Below, in pieces: positions 1 through 4,585 of a stretch of DNA of 9,018 nucleotides (positions are counted from its first letter, which is position 1; each line of letters begins with the position of its first letter). The DNA is taken from assembly GCA_900546895.1 (NCBI GenBank), contig UREO01000104.1:1-9018 (forward strand). The letters run 5' to 3'. Source of the DNA: an uncultured Oscillospiraceae bacterium. Lineage in GTDB: Bacteria > Bacillota > Clostridia > Oscillospirales > Acutalibacteraceae. A program made the position numbers and the translations under genes. The notes beneath the pieces were generated by a model. The model was not told the DNA's origin and did not search any database. It saw nothing but the letters and a program-made list of their open reading frames with translations.

Positions 1-12
1 TATAAGAGACAG
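1..12. other. Residual transposase (mosaic-end) adapter sequence
   Basis: The first 12 bases, TATAAGAGACAG, are identical to the last 12 of the 19-base synthetic Tn5 mosaic end AGATGTGTATAAGAGACAG used in tagmentation libraries. Natural IS50 outside ends read TATAAGAGTCAG at this place, so the match is to the engineered sequence. In the ribF frame these bases give a TAA at 3-5, while the frame is open with good RibF sequence from base 15 on. I infer that base 13 is the first genomic base and that this is a contig end. Confidence 0.85.
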
Positions 13-14
13 TC

Positions 15-788
15 ACCGATCTGGGCGGGAGCGCGGGCGGGGAGATCATTACGCAGGAGCAGAAAATCCGCCTGCTGGAAGAATTCGGCGTGGAACAGCT
101 TTACATCCTGGATTTTTCGGCGGTGAAGGATTTGTCCGCGGAGGAATTCGTCGGTCAGATTCTGCAAAAGGTCTGCCGCGCGAAAAAAGTCTGCTGCGGG
201 TTCAACTTTACGTTCGGGCGCGGCGGAAAAGGGGACAGCAAAATGCTTTCCCGCCTTTGCGGGGAGCGCAAAATGGAAACCGCCGTGACCCATGCCGTCC
301 TGCTGGACGGCGAGCCGGTCAGCTCCACGCGCATCCGTTCCACGATCGCGAACGGCGACGTGGACGAGGCGGCAAGGCTTCTGGGGCGGCCCTACGGGTA
401 CATCCTGCCGGTTCTGCACGGGCGGAGGCTCGGGCGGGAGCTGGGTACCCCCACGCTGAATCAGGCGGTGCCGAAGGATTTTGTCCTTCCGCGTTTCGGC
501 GTTTATATTTCCAGAGTCTTTTTCGGCGGGGCGCGGTACTGCGGCGTTACCAATGTGGGAATCAAGCCGACGGTGGGGTCGCCCGCCGTTCTGGCGGAAA
601 CGTGGCTGACCGATTACCACGGGCCAGACATCTACGGCGAGACCGTGCGGGTGGACCTGATTCAGTTCCTCCGGCCGGAGCGCAAATTCGCCGGATTGGA
701 CGAGCTGAAAGCGGAAATACTGAAAAATGGGGAGCAGGCCAGAGAATATTTTCAGAAAAACGGCTGTTTTTCCTCAGACGCATCATAA
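15..788 (+). CDS. ribF: Bifunctional riboflavin kinase / FAD synthetase, 3' part (5' end missing)
   Basis: RibF phosphorylates riboflavin to FMN and adenylylates FMN to FAD in the cytosol. The 5' end is cut off by the window edge. The frame is open from base 15, so the GTG at 90 is an internal valine codon and not the start. About 258 codons are present of a family length near 310. What remains of the N-terminal adenylyltransferase domain carries GFNFTFGRGGKGD (from nt 198) and STRIRS (nt 324-341), the latter being the end of the nucleotide-binding site. The C-terminal flavokinase domain follows the LLGRPYGY junction, with GTPTLN (nt 444-461, the usual G-x-PT-x-N nucleotide/metal loop), NVGIKPTVG (nt 552-578) and the likely catalytic glutamate in AETWL (nt 597-599). 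The downstream rpsO-pnp order is typical of Firmicutes. No terminator is evident between ribF and rpsO. Confidence 0.95.
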   Translation, partial: TDLGGSAGGEIITQEQKIRLLEEFGVEQLYILDFSAVKDLSAEEFVGQILQKVCRAKKVCCGFNFTFGRGGKGDSKMLSRLCGERKMETAVTHAVLLDGEPVSSTRIRSTIANGDVDEAARLLGRPYGYILPVLHGRRLGRELGTPTLNQAVPKDFVLPRFGVYISRVFFGGARYCGVTNVGIKPTVGSPAVLAETWLTDYHGPDIYGETVRVDLIQFLRPERKFAGLDELKAEILKNGEQAREYFQKNGCFSSDAS

Positions 789-793
789 AATGA

Positions 794-821
794 TTTACAA
801 ACCAAAATCGGCATGATATAA
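794..821 (+). promoter_or_regulatory. Sigma-A type promoter for rpsO, extended -10
   Basis: TTTACA (794-799) and a perfect TATAAT (816-821) are separated by 16 bp, with a TG dinucleotide at 813-814 giving an extended -10. Transcription should start near 828, leaving a leader of about 100 nt before rpsO. The promoter sits directly after the ribF stop, so rpsO has its own start even if read-through from ribF also occurs. Confidence 0.8.
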
Positions 822-828
822 TAATACA

Positions 829-928
829 GCGTTATGCCCCTTTCCCGGATTGAGGAGTAAGCCCTTTGGGGGAGTTCACCGGCCTTTTTCTGTGACTGAG
901 GGTTAATTGATGAAAGGGTGGAAACACT
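829..928 (+). promoter_or_regulatory. rpsO leader with possible attenuator hairpin
   Basis: This untranslated leader contains CCGG (845-848) and CCGG (879-882), which can pair around an inner UGA/UCA helix (851-853 with 875-877, after a two-base bulge) and a CCC/GGG mini-hairpin (862-864 with 868-870). The run CCTTTTT (883-889) follows directly. That looks like a weak intrinsic terminator or an S15-responsive structure. S15 autoregulation through its leader is known in several bacteria with unrelated folds, and I cannot match this one to a described class. The rpsO ribosome binding site AAAGGGTGG lies at 913-921, 7 nt before the ATG. Confidence 0.35.
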
Positions 929-1192
929 ATGTTAAAAGAAGAAAAAACAGCAATTATTAAAGAGTATGCAATGCATGAGGGCGATACGGGTTCCGCAGAG
1001 GTTCAGATTGCGGTTCTCACTAAAAGAATCAACGACCTGACCGAGCATCTGAAGACCCATCAGAAGGATCACCACTCACGCCGCGGTCTGCTGAAAATGG
1101 TTGGCTCAAGAAGGAGCCTGCTCAACTATTTGCAGAAAGTTGATATTGAGCGCTATCGTGCGATTATTGCCAAGCTTGGTATCCGCAAGTAA
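929..1192 (+). CDS. rpsO: 30S ribosomal protein S15
   Basis: This 87-residue protein is a complete S15 and close to the usual 88-89 residues. S15 is a primary binder of the 16S rRNA central domain and nucleates assembly of the 30S platform. The sequence shows the expected four-helix pattern: KEEKTAIIKEYAMHEGDTGSAE at the N-terminus, the conserved DTGS turn before helix 2, HLKTHQKDHHSRRGLL with its RNA-contacting His/Ser/Arg residues (about 41-55), and KMVGSRRSLLNYLQ with the SRRSLL motif before the basic C-terminus LGIRK. The start is the only ATG preceded by a good ribosome binding site. The gene has its own strong promoter and leader, and a hairpin terminator separates it from pnp, the usual partner downstream. 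Confidence 0.98.
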   Translation: MLKEEKTAIIKEYAMHEGDTGSAEVQIAVLTKRINDLTEHLKTHQKDHHSRRGLLKMVGSRRSLLNYLQKVDIERYRAIIAKLGIRK

Positions 1193-1206
1193 TTACAGTT
1201 TGTTCG

Positions 1207-1242
1207 GGCAGGCGGTTTGTACCGCCTGCCTTTAGGCTTTTT
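1207..1242 (+). terminator. Intrinsic terminator / attenuator between rpsO and pnp
   Basis: A perfect 10-bp stem GGCAGGCGGT / ACCGCCTGCC (1207-1216 with 1221-1230) closes a TTGT loop. It is followed by TTTAGGCTTTTT, so the T-tract is interrupted. It starts 14 bases after the rpsO stop. I see no convincing promoter between this hairpin and pnp, so partial read-through probably supplies pnp. Confidence 0.8.
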
Positions 1243-1271
1243 GTGAACAATCGTAAATTTTATGGGAAGAC

Positions 1272-1343
1272 GCGGGACTTAGCAGTGAAACGAACAGCCG
1301 GAGTCCGGATGCTGGTTTTATTGCTAAACCTGTTGCCTCCCGT
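1272..1343 (+). promoter_or_regulatory. Structured pnp leader (nested hairpin)
   Basis: Four nested pairings are visible upstream of pnp. GCGGGA (1272-1277) pairs with TCCCGT (1338-1343, one G-U). TTAGCA (1279-1284) pairs with TGCTAA (1322-1327). AACAGC (1293-1298) pairs with GCTGGTT (1311-1317, one bulge). An apical CCGG-AGT-CCGG (1298-1308) is an alternative tip. In E. coli the pnp leader forms a long hairpin that RNase III cuts and PNPase then uses for autoregulation. The same role here is inference by analogy. Confidence 0.45.
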
Positions 1344-1367
1344 ATCAAATAAAAATGGAGGAACAAT

Positions 1368-3626
1368 ATGTTTGAAAATTTTAAGGTTTATGAGACAGAC
1401 TTTGCCGGACGCCCCCTGATCATCGAGACCGGGAAAATGGGGCAGCTTGCGAACGGCGAATGCCTGGTCCGCTACGGCGAGACTGTCGTCCACGTTGCGG
1501 CGACCGCATCCTCCAAGCCTCGCGAGGGCGTGGACTTCTTTCCTCTTTCCGTTGATTTTGAGGAAAAGCTCTATTCCGTCGGCCGCATTCCGGGCTCTTA
1601 CATTAAGCGCGAGGGCCGCCCGAGCGAAAGAGCGATTTTGACCTCCCGCATGATCGACCGCCCGATCCGCCCGCTGTTTCCGAAGGATATGCGAAACGAC
1701 GTTTCCATCGTCGCCACGGTGATGGCTGTCGACCACGACTGCGCGCCGGAAATCGCCGCCATGGTGGGAACCTCCATTGCGCTCAGTATTTCCGATATCC
1801 CGTGGAAGGGCCCGATCTCCGGCGTTTCCGTCGGCTATGTGGACGGGCAGTATGTGATCAACCCGACCTCTGAGCAGCGAAAGGTTTCCAAAATGGCCGT
1901 CACCGTCGCCTCTACCGATTCCCGTATCGCCATGATCGAGGCGGGCGCGGATATTGTCAGCGACGAAGTAATGTATAACGGCATTATGGCCGGACACGAG
2001 GCCAATCAGAAGATCATTACGTTTATCAAGGGTATTCAGGCCGAAATCGGCAAAGAGAAATTTTCCTATCCCAGCAACGAGCCGGACGAGGAAATGCTCA
2101 GCGCCGTCAAAGCGTTTGCAATGGACGAAGTCAAAGCCGCGCTGGACACCGACGACAAAACTGTGCGCGACGCAAGGCTGAAGCCGATTTATGAAAAGGT
2201 ACATGAGAAATTCGACGAGATTTACCCCGATCAGGCGGCTAAGATCGACGAGTGCATGTACAAAACGCAGAAATATATTGTCCGCCGCTGGCTGCTCGAC
2301 GAGAAAAAGCGCGTGGACGGCAGAGGAATGGACGACATGCGCCCGCTCGCCGCAGAGGTTGACCTTTTGCCGCGCGTACACGGTTCCGGCATGTTTACCA
2401 GAGGGCAGACGCAGGTGCTGACCGTCGTCACCCTCGGCCCCGTCAGCGACTGCCAGATGCTGGACGGCATTGATGAGGAAACAAGCAAACGCTATATCCA
2501 CCAGTATAATTTCCCGTCGTACTCCGTAGGCGAAACCAAACCGAGCCGCGGCCCGGGCCGCCGCGAAATCGGCCACGGTGCGCTTGCCGAAAGGGCGCTG
2601 GTTCCGGTCATCCCGACCGTTGAAGAATTCCCGTACGCCTACCGCCTTGTTTCCGAGGTGCTGTCCTCCAACGGTTCCACCTCCCAGGCTTCCATCTGCG
2701 GCTCCACACTGGCCCTGATGGCCGCCGGCGTGCCGATCAAGGCACCCGTCGCCGGTATTTCCTGCGGCCTTATCACCGAGGGCGACCGTTGGATGACCAT
2801 GGTCGACATTCAGGGGCTTGAGGACTTCTTCGGCGACATGGACTTTAAGGTTGCCGGTACGCACGAAGGTATTACCGCGATTCAGATGGATCTGAAGATC
2901 GACGGCCTTACCCCCGAAATGGTCAAGGAAGCACTGGAGAAAACCCACCACGCAAGGGATTATATTCTTGACGAGGTCATTCTCAAGGCGATTCCGGAGC
3001 CGCGCAAGGAGCTTTCCAAGTACGCCCCGAAAATGCTGTCCACCCTGATTCCGGTTGAAAAGATCCGCGAAGTGATCGGCTCCGGCGGCAAGGTGATCCA
3101 GAAAATCTGCGCTGAGTGCGACGTGAAGGTCGATGTGGAAGAGGACGGACACGTGTTCGTTTCCGGCATCGACGCCGAAAACTGCCAGCGCGCAATGACG
3201 ATTATCGATACAATCGTGAACGACCCCGAGCCGGGCGCGATTTACAACGGCAAGGTAACCCGTCTGATGGACTTCGGCGCGTTTGTGGAAATTGCGCCGG
3301 GCAAAGAAGGTCTTGTGCATATTTCCCGTTTGGACGTCAAGCGCACTGAGAAGGTGACCGACGTTGTCAATGTCGGCGACGAAATCATGGTCAAGGTGCT
3401 GGAAATAGACGACAAGGGCAGGCTGAACCTTTCCCGCCGCGACGCTCTGATCGAAGTGGATGGCCTTACCCCGGAAAATGAGATTTCCGATTCTCCACGC
3501 CGTCCCGCGCCGCGCCGCGACGACCGCCGCCGTGATGACCGCCATGACGACCGCCATGACGACCGTCCCCGCGCAAGCAACGGCTTTATTGCAAACACCA
3601 ACAAGCCGCGCGAACCGAAGGACTAA
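1368..3626 (+). CDS. pnp: Polyribonucleotide nucleotidyltransferase (PNPase)
   Basis: PNPase is a homotrimeric 3'-to-5' exoribonuclease that phosphorolyses RNA to nucleoside diphosphates. All domains are present in 752 residues: first RNase PH-like domain (about 10-145), helical linker (about 240-310), and second RNase PH domain (about 315-545). The latter holds FPSYSVGETKPSRGPGRRE (382-400), the phosphate-site GSTSQAS, and metal-site aspartates D486 and D492 in GLEDFFGDMDF. A KH domain with GSGGK (571-575) and an S1 domain (about 622-690, GKVTRLMDFGAFVEI) follow. Residues 709-736 form a disordered tail rich in Arg, Asp and His, encoded partly by 12-bp repeats. The start is set by GGAGG (1357-1361), 6 nt before the ATG. 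It lies downstream of rpsO as usual in Firmicutes and is preceded by a folded leader, which suggests post-transcriptional control. I see no defects. Confidence 0.98.
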   Translation: MFENFKVYETDFAGRPLIIETGKMGQLANGECLVRYGETVVHVAATASSKPREGVDFFPLSVDFEEKLYSVGRIPGSYIKREGRPSERAILTSRMIDRPIRPLFPKDMRNDVSIVATVMAVDHDCAPEIAAMVGTSIALSISDIPWKGPISGVSVGYVDGQYVINPTSEQRKVSKMAVTVASTDSRIAMIEAGADIVSDEVMYNGIMAGHEANQKIITFIKGIQAEIGKEKFSYPSNEPDEEMLSAVKAFAMDEVKAALDTDDKTVRDARLKPIYEKVHEKFDEIYPDQAAKIDECMYKTQKYIVRRWLLDEKKRVDGRGMDDMRPLAAEVDLLPRVHGSGMFTRGQTQVLTVVTLGPVSDCQMLDGIDEETSKRYIHQYNFPSYSVGETKPSRGPGRREIGHGALAERALVPVIPTVEEFPYAYRLVSEVLSSNGSTSQASICGSTLALMAAGVPIKAPVAGISCGLITEGDRWMTMVDIQGLEDFFGDMDFKVAGTHEGITAIQMDLKIDGLTPEMVKEALEKTHHARDYILDEVILKAIPEPRKELSKYAPKMLSTLIPVEKIREVIGSGGKVIQKICAECDVKVDVEEDGHVFVSGIDAENCQRAMTIIDTIVNDPEPGAIYNGKVTRLMDFGAFVEIAPGKEGLVHISRLDVKRTEKVTDVVNVGDEIMVKVLEIDDKGRLNLSRRDALIEVDGLTPENEISDSPRRPAPRRDDRRRDDRHDDRHDDRPRASNGFIANTNKPREPKD
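3529..3564 (+). repeat. 12-bp tandem repeats in the pnp 3' end
   Basis: GCCATGACGACC occurs twice exactly (3541-3552, 3553-3564), preceded by GCCGTGATGACC (3529-3540) with two mismatches. In frame they give repeated RHDD/RRDD units in the C-terminal tail of PNPase. The tract could expand or contract by slippage without breaking the frame. Confidence 0.8.
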
Positions 3627-3654
3627 GCGGAATTAACATTGCGGAATTAACATT
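3627..3654 (+). repeat. 14-bp tandem duplication after the pnp stop
   Basis: GCGGAATTAACATT at 3627-3640 is repeated exactly and without a gap at 3641-3654, starting at the base after the pnp stop codon. It lies between the stop and the terminator and codes for nothing. Confidence 0.85.
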
Positions 3655-3667
3655 TTTTTATAAATAG

Positions 3668-3698
3668 AGCTCCCGGAGAACAATTCCGGGAGCTTTTT
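3668..3698 (+). terminator. Intrinsic terminator of pnp
   Basis: A perfect 10-bp stem AGCTCCCGGA (3668-3677) with TCCGGGAGCT (3685-3694) encloses a 7-base loop and runs into TTTTT (3694-3698). It ends the ribF/rpsO/pnp transcription block. Confidence 0.9.
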
Positions 3699-3719
3699 AT
3701 TGCAGGGCTGAATTTTTTC

Positions 3720-3813
3720 GCTTGGTTCCGGGAGGAGGAACGGCCTCCGCCCGGCCAAGCATATGTTAAACTCCTCCACCAAGTGGCGGTCCCTTCAAAA
3801 ATGGGGCCGAGTT
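3720..3813. other. Inverted-repeat cluster: long hairpin plus three-way junction
   Basis: GCTTGG/CCAAGC (3720-3725 with 3755-3760), CCGGG/CCCGG (3728-3732 with 3750-3754) and GGAGG/CCTCC (3734-3738 with 3744-3748) stack into one 16-bp imperfect hairpin. Right after it, AACT/AGTT (3769-3772 with 3810-3813) encloses two abutting hairpins, CCAC-CAA-GTGG (3776-3786) and CGGTCCC/GGGGCCG (3787-3793 with 3803-3809, one G-U). No T-tract follows, so this is not an obvious terminator. No protein gene fits here. It may be the flank of the neighbouring repeat or a structured RNA. I do not recognise it. Confidence 0.5.
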
Positions 3814-3840
3814 GTAATCTTTCAGTTGGGTTTCTATTAG

Positions 3841-3955
3841 ACTCCCTCAGTCAGGACCTCGCCGGTCCGGGCTGCGCCTGCCAGCTCCCTCTAGGAGGGA
3901 GCCTCCCTGCCTCCCTCTTTGAGGGAGGTGTCGCGCCCGGCGCGACGGAGGGAGT
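3841..3955. repeat. Dispersed intergenic repeat element, 115 bp, inverted ends
   Basis: The terminal inverted repeats are ACTCCCTC (3841-3848) and GAGGGAGT (3948-3955). The inside is a string of short hairpins: GGACC/GGTCC (3854-3868), GCTCCCTC-TAG-GAGGGAGC (3884-3902), CCTCCCTC-TTT-GAGGGAGG (3910-3928) and GTCGCGC-CCG-GCGCGAC (3930-3946). This architecture resembles non-coding, MITE- or REP-like repeats that I recall being abundant between genes in Oscillospiraceae. The family assignment is from memory and untested. It contains no transposase. Confidence 0.65.
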
Positions 3956-4074
3956 TTCGGAGCATTTCGCTTACGATTTAGCGTAAGCCAACTGGAAGCA
4001 TCGCCGTAGGCGCGTGCCGACCGCATGGTCCGCTTCCTGACCGGCAGGTCCGCGCTCGGCGCGACGGAAGGAGT
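3956..4074. repeat. Hairpin-rich extension ending in a second copy of the repeat end
   Basis: Bases 4051-4074 match 3932-3955 at 22 of 24 positions, the end of the element to the left. Between the copies lie small hairpins: GCTTACG/CGTAAGC (3969-3988), CGCC-GTA-GGCG (4002-4012), GACC-GCAT-GGTC (4019-4030) and GACC-GGCA-GGTC (4039-4050). No left end ACTCCCTC is seen for the second copy. It is therefore either a truncated second element or the right half of one larger composite that begins at 3841. Confidence 0.5.
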
Positions 4075-4097
4075 AAGTTGTTTTTAAAATATAACAC

Positions 4098-4146
4098 AAA
4101 AAGAACCGGCGGGAAAAGCCAAAAAAGGGGGACTCTCGCCGCCGGT
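4098..4146 (-). terminator. Second minus-strand intrinsic terminator
   Basis: Read on the minus strand, ACCGGCGG (4146-4139) pairs with CCGCCGGT (4112-4105). The helix then continues, after one C-C mismatch, through GAGAGUC against GGCUUUU using three G-U pairs. It is followed by TCTTTTT (4104-4098). On the plus strand the wobble pairs would become A-C mismatches and no T-tract follows, so the signal is oriented leftward. It would back up the terminator at 4165-4206. Confidence 0.65.
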
Positions 4147-4164
4147 CTCCCTGCGGCAAGGCAC

Positions 4165-4206
4165 AAAAAAACGCCGTACACGGATATTCTTATCCATATA
4201 CAACGT
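4165..4206 (-). terminator. Intrinsic terminator of the minus-strand ncRNA
   Basis: On the minus strand, the 16 bases at 4206-4191 and the 16 at 4186-4171 form an uninterrupted helix around an AGAA loop (12 Watson-Crick and 4 G-U pairs), ending in seven U residues (4171-4165). On the plus strand the four wobbles are C-A mismatches and the A-run precedes the hairpin. The structure therefore only makes sense for leftward transcription. Confidence 0.8.
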
Positions 4207-4380
4207 CGTCAGGTGCCTGCGGATACAAAATCCCCTCTGTACAAAACTGCAAAGAGGCGGTATAATAATATCCGCAGCGTGCCGATTTTTCGGTTGTGTA
4301 TGGAGGTATGTGCTCCGTATGCAGGGGGCGGGGTGGTGAGACACCCCGTTCCTGCGCTGCACTTTTTATTTGTGCCTTAC
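4165..4380 (-). ncRNA. Candidate orphan structured non-coding RNA, about 215 nt, unrecognised
   Basis: This is a stand-alone transcription unit on the minus strand. It has a promoter with a perfect -10 (4388-4416), a start expected near 4380, and a 16-bp terminator with seven U at 4165-4206. The interior is rich in helices: CGGGGTG/CACCCCG (4348-4342 with 4335-4329) flanked by GCAGG/CCTGC, CCGA-AAAA-TCGG, CTGCGGATA/TATCCGCAG (4277-4269 with 4225-4217), and inside that CCTCT/AGAGG (4238-4234 with 4257-4253) extended by UGCA/UGUA with a G-U pair. The one long reading frame on this strand runs straight through both terminators and resembles no protein. No tRNA, SRP RNA, tmRNA or T-box core motif is visible, and I cannot place it as 6S RNA. 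It is divergent from proB. Its function is unknown. The opposite strand also has a promoter-like sequence (TGTACA-17-TATAAT, 4238-4266), so the orientation is likely but not proven. Confidence 0.55.
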
Positions 4381-4387
4381 AAAAACG

Positions 4388-4416
4388 ATTATAGCGCGTT
4401 TTTTCTATTTGTGCAA
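4388..4416 (-). promoter_or_regulatory. Promoter of the minus-strand ncRNA with overlapping dyad
   Basis: On the minus strand, TTGCAC (4416-4411) and a perfect TATAAT (4393-4388) are spaced 17 bp apart, with a purine start site near 4380. A perfect 6-5-6 dyad TCTATT-TGTGC-AATAGA (4404-4420) covers the -35 box and could be an operator. The -35 itself matches the consensus at only three of six positions. Confidence 0.6.
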
Positions 4417-4525
4417 TAGATAATGGAAAATTAGGGAAAAATATGGGAATGGATGCGCGCGCATTGCTTTTTATAGAAAAAAACCGAATTTTTGCGGAAT
4501 TTACCGTTCGTTCAAAAGATATTTC

Positions 4526-4554
4526 TTCAAAACTTTGACGAATTATGATATAAT
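4526..4554 (+). promoter_or_regulatory. Promoter of the proBA operon, extended -10
   Basis: TTCAAA (4526-4531) and a perfect TATAAT (4549-4554) are spaced 17 bp apart, with TG at 4546-4547 forming an extended -10. The start is expected near 4561, leaving a short leader of about 25 nt with no room for a riboswitch. The proB ribosome binding site AGGAGA is at 4573-4578. The TTGACG at 4535-4540 is only 8 bp from the -10 and is not used in this reading. Confidence 0.75.
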
Positions 4555-4585
4555 TTAAGGTATAAAAATTTTAGGAGAATGGAAC

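Noticed and set aside
90..788. GTG at 90 as the ribF start
   Set aside because: The same frame is open and RibF-like back to base 15. The upstream stop lies in adapter sequence, and the N-terminal nucleotide-binding part would be missing.
1260..3557. 765-codon open frame on the minus strand opposite pnp
   Set aside because: It is the antisense shadow of pnp, produced by GC-biased codon use. Its composition (many His, Asp, Gly, Val, Arg) is that of reversed coding sequence, while the plus strand encodes an unmistakable PNPase.
3500..3570. CRISPR-like array in the 12-bp repeats
   Set aside because: The units are abutting, without spacers, in frame within pnp and far too short.
4211..4290. Proline T-box leader upstream of proB
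   Set aside because: The T-box sequence (AGGUGGNACCGCG type) is missing, and the proB promoter at 4526-4554 lies downstream of this region, so it is not in the proB transcript.
4084..4362. 92-codon frame on the minus strand inside the ncRNA region
   Set aside because: It runs through both minus-strand terminators, and its product resembles no protein.
4078..4419. 113-codon plus-strand frame between the repeats and proB
   Set aside because: It starts TTG in the repeat flank without a ribosome binding site and crosses two strong opposite-strand terminators. The product is low-quality and unrelated to any family I know.
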